Positions 23,311-33,818 are shown, counted from the stretch's first letter. The stretch: 64,000 nt of DNA from an uncultured Pelagibacteraceae bacterium (GCA_902633335.1 CACPFY010000002.1:62001-126000), one strand, 5' to 3'. Made by a program: numbers and translations. Notes: generated by a model not told the origin, from the letters alone.

Positions 23311-23336
23311 AAAAAAAATGGGCTAGTGCCCATTTT
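23311..23336 (-). terminator. Intrinsic terminator/attenuator-like hairpin upstream of nusA
   Basis: Minus strand AAAATGGGC-ACTA-GCCCATTTT followed by TTTT then AGGAG; perfect 9-bp stem with U-run. Confidence 0.65.
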
Positions 23337-23357
23337 GTAGTTTTAAAAATTTTCCTA

Positions 23358-23386
23358 TTAATAAAGAAAAATTAAGGTTTTTTCAA
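23358..23386 (-). promoter_or_regulatory. Putative sigma-70 promoter for nusA: TTGAAA-N17-TATTAA
   Basis: Minus strand -35 TTGAAA (23386-23381), 17 nt spacer, -10 TATTAA (23363-23358), between metK stop and the hairpin. Confidence 0.45.
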
Positions 23387-23388
23387 GA

Positions 23389-24558
23389 TTACACCTTTTT
23401 AAAAAGTGACGTTTTATCGGTTTTTTCCCAGGAAAATTCGCCTTTATCAGTTGGTTTTCTTCCAAAGTGTCCATAAGATGACGTTATTTCGTAAATCGGC
23501 TTATTAAGCTTCAATAATTCCCTTATTCCTCTAGGCGATAAATCAAAATTATTTTTAATAATTTTTTCAACCTCTACAATTTTATCTTGGTCTTTTTCTC
23601 CTAATTTTACATATATAGAAAGTGGTTTTGAAACTCCTATCGCATAGGATAGCTGAATCAAACATTTATCGGTTAAACCAGACGCAACAACGTTTTTTGC
23701 TAAATATCTAGAAACATAGGCTGCGGATCTATCGACTTTTGTAGGGTCTTTACCGGAAAAAGCTCCTCCTCCATGTGGAGCAGCTCCTCCATAAGTGTCT
23801 ACAATTATTTTTCTACCAGTGAGACCAGTATCTCCATCGGGACCACCAATAACAAATTGTCCTGTGGGATTGATATAAATTTCTGAATTTTTAAGATCTA
23901 TTAATAATTCTTTCGGAATAGATTTGTTTATATAAGGAAGAATTATTTCTCTTACTTTTTCCTGATTGAGTTCTTTTGAATGCTGAGTTGATATTACAAC
24001 TGATGTTACCTTTTTAGGTTTTCCATTTTCGTACTCCATGGTTACTTGACTTTTAGAGTCAGGTTCTATCCCTGTTAAAGTTCCAGATTTTCTATCTTGC
24101 GCCATTAATCTCAAAATTTTATGTGAGTAAAATATCGGTGCTGGCATTAAATCTTCTGTTTCACTGCATGCGTATCCAAACATAATTCCTTGATCTCCAG
24201 CTCCTTCATCCTTGTTATCTTTGGAGTCTACTCCCATTGCTATGTCTGTTGATTGTTCGTGAAGATGAGACTCAATTTTGGTTTGCTCTTTCCAAGAAAA
24301 TCCTTCTTGGTCGTAGCCTATATCTTGAATACAATTCCTTACTTTTTCAATAATTTCATTTTTATTAATGTTTGGTCCACGTATTTCTCCTGCAAGGATA
24401 ACTTTATTTGTTGTTGTCAATGTTTCACAAGCCACTCGAGAGAATGGATCTCTAGATAAATAACTATCAACTACCATATCTGAAATTCTGTCACATACTT
24501 TGTCAGGATGACCTTCTGATACTGATTCACTTGTAAATAAATAATTTTTTTTAGTCAT
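23389..24558 (-). CDS. metK: S-adenosylmethionine synthetase
   Basis: [57 protein letters not shown]. Confidence 0.97.
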   Translation of the reverse strand: MTKKNYLFTSESVSEGHPDKVCDRISDMVVDSYLSRDPFSRVACETLTTTNKVILAGEIRGPNINKNEIIEKVRNCIQDIGYDQEGFSWKEQTKIESHLHEQSTDIAMGVDSKDNKDEGAGDQGIMFGYACSETEDLMPAPIFYSHKILRLMAQDRKSGTLTGIEPDSKSQVTMEYENGKPKKVTSVVISTQHSKELNQEKVREIILPYINKSIPKELLIDLKNSEIYINPTGQFVIGGPDGDTGLTGRKIIVDTYGGAAPHGGGAFSGKDPTKVDRSAAYVSRYLAKNVVASGLTDKCLIQLSYAIGVSKPLSIYVKLGEKDQDKIVEVEKIIKNNFDLSPRGIRELLKLNKPIYEITSSYGHFGRKPTDKGEFSWEKTDKTSLFKKV

Positions 24559-26113
24559 TTTTTTTCAATCTAAAGAAGATAAAACAATATGTAAATAAAA
24601 GAGCAAAAAATATCAAATCATTTTTATTTCCTTCTTTTTTTTCAAATACTGGTAACTTATACTCTAAATTCCCTGTTTCATTGTTTTTTAAAGCCTTTAT
24701 AATTTGACCTTTATTATTTATCACCGCACTGATGCCTTTGTTTGCTGATCTTAAAACGAAAGAGTCACTTTCGATTGCTCTGAATATTGATTTTGAAAAA
24801 TGTTGGTACGGGCCTATAGTGTCTCCAAACCAGGCATCTTCTGAAATATTAATTAATAAATTGCTCTTTTGTTTTATTTTTTGAATTAACTCTGGAAAAA
24901 TTATTTCATAACAAATCAGAGGTATTATATTTAAATTCTCATAAAAAAAAGTATTTGTTATACTTCCTTTGCTGAAGGATCCAAAACCCTCGGTAATTTT
25001 TTTTAATCCAATTTTTTCCAAATATGTATTGAAAGGCAAAAACTCGCCGAAAGGTACTAATTTAATTTTATTATACTGAAATTTCTTATCTAAATTATTA
25101 TCTACTATAATCATACTATTAAAAAACTTATTTTTCTCTTTATCTAACGTATTTATACCTAGTACTATTAAGTGATTTTTAGAAAAATTTTCTTTTATTA
25201 AACCTTTATATTTTTCAATTTCAAAAAAATATTTTCCAGACAATGCTCCCTCAGGCCAAATAAACAGAGTTTTTTTATTTTTTTCAGTATTACTATATCT
25301 TATTAGTTTTTTTACTCGATCAAGTGTTTCCTTTTCTGATAAATTATATTTTAATTCAAAATTTGGTGAAACTATTTTAATATTTACAAACTTGTTTTCA
25401 TTTACGTATTTTTGAATTTGTTTATTATTATTATTTAATATGTAATTTCCATATAAATAATTAGCCAAAAAAGATGTGAAAAATATCAATATTATTAAAC
25501 TTTTGAATTTAAATTTTTTTAAAAAGAATATTGCGGGTGTACAATAAAATGTAATTGCCAATAAATTAAATGCAAATAATCCGATAGGATTTAAAATTTG
25601 TATGATTTCTGTAAACCATGACCAACTATAAGCCCAAAGATTCCAAGGAAATCCAGTGAAAATTTTTGCTCTAAGATAATCAGCCGAAGATATTGAGGCG
25701 CAAAACAAAAAAAAAGACTTAATATCGTATTCTAAATATTTTCCAACAACTATTGAACCTAAGCCATAAAATAAACCCAATGCCAGTGGTATTAATATTA
25801 TTGTGAATGGTATTAAATTTTTAAAAGATTGATCAAATTGTAAAGAGTTCGAAATCCAATATGTTCCGGTTAAAAAAAAACCAACGCCAAAAAAATAACC
25901 TACATAAAAAATATTTATTAAATGTGGTTTTTTTCTATATTTATTTTTTGACCTCTTATTAATATTGCATAAAATAAAAAAAAGACATGGAAATATAATA
26001 AAATTAATTATTGTTAAATTAAATGGTTGAAATGAAAAAACTGAAATACATCCTAATAAAAGAGGAATTACTAATACCATCAATATTCTATTATTGAGAA
26101 AAAAATTGATCAT
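24551..26113 (-). CDS. lnt: Apolipoprotein N-acyltransferase
   Basis: 520 aa, N-terminal TM region; [38 protein letters not shown] nitrilase-type motifs. Confidence 0.92.
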   Translation of the reverse strand: MINFFLNNRILMVLVIPLLLGCISVFSFQPFNLTIINFIIFPCLFFILCNINKRSKNKYRKKPHLINIFYVGYFFGVGFFLTGTYWISNSLQFDQSFKNLIPFTIILIPLALGLFYGLGSIVVGKYLEYDIKSFFLFCASISSADYLRAKIFTGFPWNLWAYSWSWFTEIIQILNPIGLFAFNLLAITFYCTPAIFFLKKFKFKSLIILIFFTSFLANYLYGNYILNNNNKQIQKYVNENKFVNIKIVSPNFELKYNLSEKETLDRVKKLIRYSNTEKNKKTLFIWPEGALSGKYFFEIEKYKGLIKENFSKNHLIVLGINTLDKEKNKFFNSMIIVDNNLDKKFQYNKIKLVPFGEFLPFNTYLEKIGLKKITEGFGSFSKGSITNTFFYENLNIIPLICYEIIFPELIQKIKQKSNLLINISEDAWFGDTIGPYQHFSKSIFRAIESDSFVLRSANKGISAVINNKGQIIKALKNNETGNLEYKLPVFEKKEGNKNDLIFFALLFTYCFIFFRLKKND

Positions 26114-26572
26114 CTAGTTAAGCTTTCTAAGAAATTTTTTTTCTATTAAATTCATCTTTTTATAACTATTATCTTTTTTATGATCATATCCGAATAAGTG
26201 AACTAGACCGTGAATCCACAATATATTAAAGTGCTTTTTAAATAAATTTATTGAAGAAGTGTTTATTTTGTTTGAATTAATTATTATATCTCCTAAATAT
26301 ATTTCTTTATTTAATCTCGTTAATTCATGAAATTTTTTTTTTGTCTGATTGGGAAAAGATAAAATATCCGTTGGTTTATTTTTTTTCCTGAATTTTTTAT
26401 TTAAATATTTTATTTCTTTTGAATTAGACAATTTCAAACTAAACGAGTAATTTTTTTTTCCAAAAAATTTTTCATTCTGGATTCTTTTAATTTTACGTTT
26501 TAAATAACTTTCTGGATTTTTTATAAATTTAAGCCAAGTTTTATCTTTGACAATAACATTAATCTTTATCAT
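26114..26572 (-). CDS. ybeY: Endoribonuclease YbeY
   Basis: LGDIIINSNKIN...HILWIHGLVHLFGYDHKKD zinc motif HGxxHxxGyDH. Confidence 0.92.
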   Translation of the reverse strand: MIKINVIVKDKTWLKFIKNPESYLKRKIKRIQNEKFFGKKNYSFSLKLSNSKEIKYLNKKFRKKNKPTDILSFPNQTKKKFHELTRLNKEIYLGDIIINSNKINTSSINLFKKHFNILWIHGLVHLFGYDHKKDNSYKKMNLIEKKFLRKLN

Positions 26573-27560
26573 TAATATTTTTATTGAAAGCTTGAATAAT
26601 TTTAGTCACTAAAGGATGTCTGACCACATCTTTATGATTAAATTCTATCAATTTAATTTCTTTTACTTTGTTAAGAATTTTTTTTGTTTTCAGCAGCCCA
26701 GATTGGGATTTATTAATTAAATCTATTTGTGAAGGATCCCCGTTTACTACGATTTTCGAATTTTCACCTATTCTTGTTAAAAACATTTTAATTTGAGTTA
26801 AAGTTGCATTCTGAGCTTCGTCCAGTATAGCAAAAGAATTTTTAAGAGTTCTTCCTCTCATAAACGCCAGAGGTGCTATTTCAATTTCACCAGACTCAAT
26901 TTTCTTATTAATCTTTTCAAAGCCAAAAAGATCGTAGAGAGCATCGTAAAGTGGTCTTAAATATGGATCTACTTTTTCTTTCATATCACCAGGTAAAAAT
27001 CCCAGCTTTTCGCCTGCTTCTACCGCTGGTCTTGATAAAATTACTTTTTCTACTTTCTTTTCAAATAACATAGTCATAGCAACTGAAACAGCTAAAAAAC
27101 TTTTTCCGGTTCCTGCTGGACCTAAAGCAATTGTAATATCTTTATCTGTTAGGGCCTTAATATATTCAGATTGTTTTTTTGATCTTGCTATAACTGTTTT
27201 CTTTGGGGTTTTTATTAATTGATCTAAATTATGAACGTTGGATTTAAAATTCGTATTTCTCTCTTTTACTGATAGCACTAAATCCTGTTTTTCAATTAAA
27301 TTAGTTTTTAAATATTTATTTATTAAAAATTTTATAGCATCTGATGCTCTGTTGATTTCATCATTATTTCCTTTGATTGTAATCGAATTCCCTCTAAAAA
27401 AAATCTTTGTCTTTGTCAATTTTTCTAATTCGTTTAAATTACTGTTAAACTCACCTACAACTGATACCAAAATATCATTATTGTGTACTTTGATGTTAAT
27501 TGTTTCCTTATCTATTTTTTTAATACCGTAATTTTTATCAAAATTTTCTATTTTGGACAT
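26559..27560 (-). CDS. phoH: PhoH-like ATPase (YbeZ)
   Basis: ALGPAGTGKSFLAVSVAM, SRPAVEAGEKLGFLPGDMKEKVDPYLRPLYDAL. Confidence 0.94.
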   Translation of the reverse strand: MSKIENFDKNYGIKKIDKETINIKVHNNDILVSVVGEFNSNLNELEKLTKTKIFFRGNSITIKGNNDEINRASDAIKFLINKYLKTNLIEKQDLVLSVKERNTNFKSNVHNLDQLIKTPKKTVIARSKKQSEYIKALTDKDITIALGPAGTGKSFLAVSVAMTMLFEKKVEKVILSRPAVEAGEKLGFLPGDMKEKVDPYLRPLYDALYDLFGFEKINKKIESGEIEIAPLAFMRGRTLKNSFAILDEAQNATLTQIKMFLTRIGENSKIVVNGDPSQIDLINKSQSGLLKTKKILNKVKEIKLIEFNHKDVVRHPLVTKIIQAFNKNINDKD

Positions 27561-27562
27561 AT

Positions 27563-28918
27563 TTAAGCTGCGAGAAAGTTATCGGTATCAATTAATTCAC
27601 CATAAATTGTATGTTGGGAAAATTTTTTAATAAGGACTCTTTTTTCCTGACCAATCACGTTTTTTTTTGAATAAACTATAACCGGATTTTGATATTCGTC
27701 TCTTCCAAAATATTTATATTTTTCTTTGCTCATTTTATTTTCGAACAGAACTTTAACTACTTTGTTTAAAAGTTTTTTTTTATAATTTAATTTAATTTTT
27801 TCAGCAATATTCTGAAATATTGTGAGTCTTTCTCTAGCTAATTTTTCATCAACTTTTTCCATATCGCTTGCTGGTGTTCCTGGTCTTGGGCTAAAGATAA
27901 AAGAGTAAGAATTAATAAATTTAACTGTTTTCATTAATTCACAGGTTTTATCAAAATCATCTTTTTTTTCACCAGGATAAGCAATTATAAAGTCACTAGC
28001 AAATTCTATTTTGGAATTTTTTTCTTTAAGATTAGTTATTATTTCCAGATATTGTTTTACACTATGTTTTCTATTCATGGTTTTAAGTATTTTATCAGAG
28101 CCTGATTGAACTGGGAGATGTAATAAAGGCATAAGTTTAGGACATTTTTTATGTGTCTCGATTAAATCACTTGTCATATCTTTCGGGTGAGAGGTATAAT
28201 ATCGAATCCTCAAAAGGTCTTTTTTTTCCTGAAGCGCATAAATAATGTCTGAAAGGCGTTTATTTTTTTTGTTGTAGGCATTTACGTTCTGTCCTAATAA
28301 AGTTATTTCTCGTGATCCATTGCTTATAAGCCTATCCGCCTCATCTAAAATTTCTTCAAAACTTCTAGAATATTCTGGGCCCCTTGTGTAAGGAACTACG
28401 CAAAATTTGCAAAATTTATCACAACCTTCCTGTATAGTTAAAAATGATGATACTTTAGAATTGCTATTATTTGTTGAATTAAGTTCATCAAACTTCTTTA
28501 TTGTTTCAAAATTCGTAATATCAAATTGACCTTTTTTATTTTCTATATCTTTTATAACTTTATTAATGGTTTGATAGGACTGTGGACCGATGACAGCATC
28601 CACGTAACGATCTTTTTTCAATATTAAATCACCCTCAGCTTGAGCTACACATCCAGTAATTATAAGAATAGGTTTTTTTTTATTTCTATATTCTTTTTTT
28701 ACTCTTCCTATATCGTGAAATACTTTTTCGGTTGCCTTTTCTCTTATATGACAAGTATTAATTATGTAACAATCTGCTTCTGATATTATTTTGGTTGGAA
28801 AATAATTAATTTTTTTTGTAATATCTAAAATTCGATTACTATCATACTCGTTCATCTGACAGCCAAAAGTTTTTATGAATATTTTTTTTTTCAAGTTACT
28901 TTCTTTTTTTTGATCCAT
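27563..28918 (-). CDS. miaB: tRNA-2-methylthio-N6-dimethylallyladenosine synthase
   Basis: TFGCQMNEYDSNRI; radical-SAM CDKFCKFCVVPYTRGPEYSR; TRAM-like C-terminus. Confidence 0.95.
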   Translation of the reverse strand: MDQKKESNLKKKIFIKTFGCQMNEYDSNRILDITKKINYFPTKIISEADCYIINTCHIREKATEKVFHDIGRVKKEYRNKKKPILIITGCVAQAEGDLILKKDRYVDAVIGPQSYQTINKVIKDIENKKGQFDITNFETIKKFDELNSTNNSNSKVSSFLTIQEGCDKFCKFCVVPYTRGPEYSRSFEEILDEADRLISNGSREITLLGQNVNAYNKKNKRLSDIIYALQEKKDLLRIRYYTSHPKDMTSDLIETHKKCPKLMPLLHLPVQSGSDKILKTMNRKHSVKQYLEIITNLKEKNSKIEFASDFIIAYPGEKKDDFDKTCELMKTVKFINSYSFIFSPRPGTPASDMEKVDEKLARERLTIFQNIAEKIKLNYKKKLLNKVVKVLFENKMSKEKYKYFGRDEYQNPVIVYSKKNVIGQEKRVLIKKFSQHTIYGELIDTDNFLAA

Positions 28919-29321
28919 AAAGCTCTAGCTTGTGGTCAACTAAATTATAGCCAAGCTTTTTTGCAATTTTAATTTGTAACTCCTCAATATCTTTATCTAC
29001 AAATTCAACAATTTCTCCAGTGTTGACATCAATTAGGTGGTCGTGATGTTGTTCCGTTGACGGCTCATATCTGGATTTACCTTCTTTAAAATCGTGTCTC
29101 TCAATAATGCCTGACTCCTCAAATAATTTTAAAGTTCTATAAACTGTTGCTATACTAATTTTTTTGTCAATCAAACTTACTCTTTTATGTAATTCGTCTA
29201 CATCTGGATGATCTTTTGAGCCAAAAGTTAACTTGGAGTCTGAAATTACCTTGGCTATTATTCGCCTTTGCTCAGTCAACCTCACCCCTCTTTTTTTACA
29301 CTTTTCCTCAATTACACTCAT
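28896..29321 (-). CDS. fur: Ferric uptake regulator family protein
   Basis: GVRLTEQRRIIAKVI, KISIATVYRTLKLFEESGIIERHDF, EQHHDHLIDVNTGEIVEF. Confidence 0.88.
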   Translation of the reverse strand: MSVIEEKCKKRGVRLTEQRRIIAKVISDSKLTFGSKDHPDVDELHKRVSLIDKKISIATVYRTLKLFEESGIIERHDFKEGKSRYEPSTEQHHDHLIDVNTGEIVEFVDKDIEELQIKIAKKLGYNLVDHKLELYGSKKRK

Positions 29322-29335
29322 AAGTTCAATACCTT

Positions 29336-29716
29336 CTATTCGTAAATTGGATTAACCATTTTATTTTTTAATTGTTTATTTTTTATCAAAATTTCAATAT
29401 TTTCAAGTTTAAATTCCGATAATTGATTGTTTTTATAACCATATAATTTAGAACCAAGCACAATTTGAATTCCTTTTGCCACAGATAAAGATATTCTTAT
29501 AGAAGAATAGCTCCCTGGCCCCATATTAACTATTATTGAGTATTTTTCACTGAATTCAACTTTATACTTTTTCGCAAAATTAATGATATTACTAACAAGT
29601 TGGTTGTTAGAGTTAATATTGTTTTGTAATTTTTCTTTAAAAAATTTATTATCAGACTTTAAACCTATTGAATTATTTTTGCCTGTGCAACTAATTATTA
29701 AAAAATTATTAATCAT
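29336..29716 (-). CDS. tsaB: Short TsaB-like tRNA threonylcarbamoyladenosine biosynthesis protein
   Basis: 126 aa; NFLIISCTGKNNSIGL, VNMGPGSYSSIRISLSVAKGI (TsaB GPGSFTGxRxG-like motif), ends in a short NPIYE tail. Confidence 0.75.
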   Translation of the reverse strand: MINNFLIISCTGKNNSIGLKSDNKFFKEKLQNNINSNNQLVSNIINFAKKYKVEFSEKYSIIVNMGPGSYSSIRISLSVAKGIQIVLGSKLYGYKNNQLSEFKLENIEILIKNKQLKNKMVNPIYE

Positions 29717-30728
29717 TATTTTTTCTTATTTTTTTATTGCCTTAAATCTACAGTCATCAGAGGCAGTTATAGATGATTATGGCATAATTGCTATAATGTA
29801 TCATCGATTTGAAGAAAATAAATACCCCTCAACAAATATTAGGATAAATGACTTCAAAAGCCATCTTGAGATGATAAAGAAAAATGAAATTAAATTTATC
29901 AATCCTTTAAATTTTGAGGAAGAGCTTATAAATAACAAAAAACAGAGAAAATTATTGCTTACAATTGATGATGGTTATCAGTCCTTCTATGAAAAAGCTT
30001 GGCCAATTTTAAAAGATTTAAAGATCCCCTTTATTTTATTTATTAGTACTAGAGAAGTGGGAAAAAAAGGATACATGAGCTGGGAAAATATAAGAGAAAT
30101 AGAAAAATATGATTTTGTAGAAATTGGAAATCATAGTCATACTCATGAATATTTAATTGATTTTACAAATGAAGAGATAAGAAAAGATTTAACAAAATCT
30201 ATAAATATATTTAAAAAAGAGCTTGGAAAAAACTCAATTTTTTTTTCTTATCCTTTTGGTGAATACAGCACTGACTTAAAAAAGATTGTAATTGATCTTG
30301 GTTTTAAATATGCTTTTGGTCAACACTCTGGGGTAGTTGACCATACTAAAAATTATTTCGAAATGCCACGATTTCCAATTAATGAAAAATATGGGAAAAC
30401 CAAGAGATTTAAAACAATACTCAAAACTTTACCTTTTCCCTTTAAATCAATACAACCAGAAAATAGATATATAAGTGACGATAACAATCCACCAAAAGTT
30501 AGAATTGAATTCTATGAAAATTTAAAAAATTTAAATAATATTAATTGCTTTTCAAATGAAGAAGATAATTGGAGAAATTCAAAGATTAAGTTCGATGGAA
30601 AATTTAATTTAAATATAACTTTAGAAGGAAAATTTGTTACTGAGCGAGGCAGGATAAATTGCTCTTTAAGAGAGAATAATAATTTTTATAGATGGCTCGG
30701 TATTCAGTTTGTTGTAAAAGAGAATTAA
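29685..30728 (+). CDS. Polysaccharide deacetylase family protein, probably exported
   Basis: LLLTIDDGYQSFYEKAWPILKDLKIPFILFIST, VEIGNHSHTHEYL; signal-like N-terminus. The track start at 29583 runs through tsaB; a GTG at 29685 is a more plausible start. Confidence 0.8.
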   Translation: MQLIIKKLLIIIFSYFFIALNLQSSEAVIDDYGIIAIMYHRFEENKYPSTNIRINDFKSHLEMIKKNEIKFINPLNFEEELINNKKQRKLLLTIDDGYQSFYEKAWPILKDLKIPFILFISTREVGKKGYMSWENIREIEKYDFVEIGNHSHTHEYLIDFTNEEIRKDLTKSINIFKKELGKNSIFFSYPFGEYSTDLKKIVIDLGFKYAFGQHSGVVDHTKNYFEMPRFPINEKYGKTKRFKTILKTLPFPFKSIQPENRYISDDNNPPKVRIEFYENLKNLNNINCFSNEEDNWRNSKIKFDGKFNLNITLEGKFVTERGRINCSLRENNNFYRWLGIQFVVKEN

Positions 30729-30730
30729 TT

Positions 30731-32257
30731 TTAAAGCTGTATATCTTTTTTAACAACAGAATTAGTTAGCTGAACTGTTTCAAAATCTGACAAATCATTT
30801 TGTTTTATAATTTGTTCAAGAATATCGGTATATTCTTTCCCTGTTTGTGCATATCTATCTAGAGTGTCAGTTAAGTTAAGTCCTTTTATACTTTTATTTC
30901 TTTTTCTGTAGGTATATCTTTTTTCTCTAAATTCTGCATAACCTTTGTGAGTATTCAAATTATTTTTATAAGCTTTTACAGATGCTCGTAATATTGGAAA
31001 TCTTAATATCTTGTGATTTTCGTGCTTGCCTTTATTTAAAGGCTCAATACCTTGACCTGTCCATGTCCATTGTCCAAATATAGCATTACCTTCTAATGCA
31101 AATCTTGAAGTGCCCCAACCACTTTCTTTTGCAGCCTGCGCTAAAGCTATAGACACTGGAATAATATCCATTCTTTTATCTAGTTCTGTAATATCTGAAT
31201 TTTTTACTTTATATTCTCGTAACTTTAATCTTAACCAAGATTTTTCTTTATCTGTAGTCATTTTTTTAGAAGTAATTCTTTTAAGCTTTATTTTGTCATC
31301 TAAAATTTTATCATTTTCAGCCACTACTAAAGGTAATACAATTTTAATAAATGTTTCTTTTTTAAGTTTTGTATCTTTTATTTCGTCAAGATCTTTTGGA
31401 AACTGGGTGAAGTATATTGGTTTTACTCTTTTTTGATATCTAACAGTTTTTAAATCGTACTCTACATCTTTAAAAAGACTTAATACTGTTTCTGTTTTAA
31501 TATTTAAATTTGGTAGAACTAACTCCGTAACTTGGCTTGGTGATTTTTCTTTTTTAACTTCAGGTTTTTTGACCTGTTTTTCTTCAATTCTTTTTTGTGG
31601 TTTTGTCTCAGTTTGCTTTTTAACTTGTTTTTGTTTTTCAATTTTTTTTGGTTTATCTTTCTCAACTTGTACTAATTGGGTGGTATTATTTTCATTAAAA
31701 TTTTCTTTTAATGTGAAAAAAATTATACCAATTGCACACACAAAAACTACAATTCCAAATCCTTTAATTAATTTGTTTGTTTTTGTTTTTTCAACTTCAG
31801 AGGTATAGAAACTGCTAAACGTATCTACTAGTGCATCTGAAATAAAAGTAGAAACTATGTTATATACTTTAGGAATTGTATTCAAAATACCAATTCCAAG
31901 ATTTCCTGAACTTCGCCATAACCCAACAAAGAAATTTCCTACGCCGCCAGTAGTATCATCGTATAAGCCTGTAGCCCCTTTTCTGGTTTTTTTGAAAAAT
32001 CTTCCAACGCCTTCGGATGTATCACTATATAACCCGGTAACTCCTTTTCCTGCTTTCGAAATGGGATTTGAAAAAGTTTTTTTAAAAAAACTTACGTTGA
32101 AATCCTTTGGTATCGGAACATTATTCTTTTTTAAAATATGTTCAATCTGATGAGTGGTAAGATTTTTTTTTCTTTTTATATAATTTTGAATTTCTGCAAT
32201 TTTATATATCTTGCTTAACTCTAATAACTTATCCCTATAACTTAAATTTTTCTTCAT
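30731..32257 (-). CDS. Bax-like glucosaminidase-domain membrane protein
   Basis: IPVSIALAQAAKESGWGTSRFALEGNAIFGQWTW...RYAQTGKEYTDILEQII glucosaminidase-type domain; central TM segment. Confidence 0.8.
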   Translation of the reverse strand: MKKNLSYRDKLLELSKIYKIAEIQNYIKRKKNLTTHQIEHILKKNNVPIPKDFNVSFFKKTFSNPISKAGKGVTGLYSDTSEGVGRFFKKTRKGATGLYDDTTGGVGNFFVGLWRSSGNLGIGILNTIPKVYNIVSTFISDALVDTFSSFYTSEVEKTKTNKLIKGFGIVVFVCAIGIIFFTLKENFNENNTTQLVQVEKDKPKKIEKQKQVKKQTETKPQKRIEEKQVKKPEVKKEKSPSQVTELVLPNLNIKTETVLSLFKDVEYDLKTVRYQKRVKPIYFTQFPKDLDEIKDTKLKKETFIKIVLPLVVAENDKILDDKIKLKRITSKKMTTDKEKSWLRLKLREYKVKNSDITELDKRMDIIPVSIALAQAAKESGWGTSRFALEGNAIFGQWTWTGQGIEPLNKGKHENHKILRFPILRASVKAYKNNLNTHKGYAEFREKRYTYRKRNKSIKGLNLTDTLDRYAQTGKEYTDILEQIIKQNDLSDFETVQLTNSVVKKDIQL

Positions 32258-32800
32258 TTAAATCGCCTCTACTGAATTAACTTCTTTAACATAATGTTTC
32301 AATAAATTTTGTACACCTTGCTTTAAAGTCATAATGGAACTAGGACATCCTGAGCAAGCACCTTGTAATTCTACTTTAACAACGCCATTTTCAAAAGATT
32401 TAAATTTTATATCTCCTCCATCTCTTGCTACTGCCGGTCTTATCTTTGTATTTAAAACATCCTTAATTTTAGAAATAGTCTCATTATCATCAGATTTTTT
32501 TTCTATTTTATTATCAGTTAAAATTGGATCTTCAGATTTTTCAAAATAATCATTTAATTGTGAAATGATCATCGGTTTTAAACTATCCCAAGATGCATTT
32601 TGCTCTTTTTTTACTGTCAGAAAATTGTCTGAAATTAAAACAAGTTCAACTCCTGAAAAATTTAATAACTCTTTTATGAAAGGAATTTTTATATTATTTA
32701 AATTTGATTTTTTAAACTCTTCTGTTCCAACTTTTGACAAAATTTTCTGTGATAAAAATTTTAACGAATTCGGATTTGGTGTTTGTTCTACTTGTATCAT
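32258..32800 (-). CDS. NifU-family Fe-S scaffold protein (NfuA-like)
   Basis: MIQVEQTPNPNSLKFL N-terminus; RPAVARDGGDIKFKSF...VELQGACSGCPSSIMTLKQGVQNLL. Confidence 0.93.
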   Translation of the reverse strand: MIQVEQTPNPNSLKFLSQKILSKVGTEEFKKSNLNNIKIPFIKELLNFSGVELVLISDNFLTVKKEQNASWDSLKPMIISQLNDYFEKSEDPILTDNKIEKKSDDNETISKIKDVLNTKIRPAVARDGGDIKFKSFENGVVKVELQGACSGCPSSIMTLKQGVQNLLKHYVKEVNSVEAI

Positions 32801-32815
32801 AGTATGATATTTATA

Positions 32816-33817
32816 TTACACAAATCCTACTATTTCACGTATCTTTTTTAGGTTTTCCTCAGCTATAATATTGGCTTTTTGTTTGCCTTTTTTTAATACA
32901 TCTTCAAGGTGTTTTTGTTCTTTCATTAGTTTCCCAATATTCTTTCCGATTGGACTTATTGTCTCAACAAGTTTTTCAGATAATTTTGTTTTTAAGGAAG
33001 AAAAATCTTTTCCAATAAATTCATTAATTGTAGTTTCAATTTTTTGGTTAGATAGATCTGAGTATATACTTAGTAAATTATATGCCTCCGGTCTTTTTTC
33101 GTAATCTTTTATGTTTTCAGTAATCGGATCTGTATCAGTTTTTGCTTTTTTTATTTTTTTCACTATTTCATCAGAACTATCTTTTAAGTTTATTCTAGAA
33201 TAATCAGATTCTTCTGATTTGCTCATTTTTTTTGTTCCATCCCTTAAACTCATTACACGAGAAATATTTTTTTGAATTAAGGGTTCTGGTAAAGGAAAAA
33301 AATCTTTTTTATTAAAATCGTTATTAAATTTTTGAGCAATATCTCTTGACAATTCTAAGTGCTGCTTCTGATCAGCACCAACAGGCACATGTGTAGCTTT
33401 ATATAATAAAATGTCTGCGGCCATTAAATTTGGATAAATGTATAAACCAACGCTTGCCTTTTCCTTATCTTTGCCAGCTTTATCCTTAAATTGCGTCATA
33501 CGATTTAACCATCCTACTCTACAAATACAATTTAAAATCCAAGCAAGTTCTGCATGGCCACTCACTGATGATTGATTAAAAATTATACTCTTATTCGGAT
33601 CTAGCCCCGAAGCTAAAAAACCTGCTGTAGTTTCTAAAATATTTGAGTTCAATTCTTTGGGGTTTTGAAATGTTGTAATAGCGTGTAAATCAACTACGCA
33701 ATATAAACAATTCTTTGACTTTTGAAGCGAAACAAAATTTTTTAAAGCTCCTAGATAATTTCCTAGGTGTAAATTACCAGTAGGTTGAACCCCAGAAAAT
33801 ACTAATTCCTTTTTCAT
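32816..33817 (-). CDS. trpS: Tryptophanyl-tRNA synthetase
   Basis: [33 protein letters not shown] (KMSKS). Confidence 0.96.
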   Translation of the reverse strand: MKKELVFSGVQPTGNLHLGNYLGALKNFVSLQKSKNCLYCVVDLHAITTFQNPKELNSNILETTAGFLASGLDPNKSIIFNQSSVSGHAELAWILNCICRVGWLNRMTQFKDKAGKDKEKASVGLYIYPNLMAADILLYKATHVPVGADQKQHLELSRDIAQKFNNDFNKKDFFPLPEPLIQKNISRVMSLRDGTKKMSKSEESDYSRINLKDSSDEIVKKIKKAKTDTDPITENIKDYEKRPEAYNLLSIYSDLSNQKIETTINEFIGKDFSSLKTKLSEKLVETISPIGKNIGKLMKEQKHLEDVLKKGKQKANIIAEENLKKIREIVGFV

Positions 33818-33818
33818 A

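Noticed and set aside
23297-23333. NusA N-terminal extension MGTSPFFFRRLK from the track start at 23333
   Set aside because: This stretch is the terminator-like hairpin, U-run and Shine-Dalgarno; ATG at 23297 is the better start.
31110-32150. Plus-strand ORFs inside the Bax-like gene (31110-31436, 31569-31808, 31857-32150)
   Set aside because: Shadow ORFs opposite a well-supported CDS; Cys/Phe/Pro-rich low-complexity translations.
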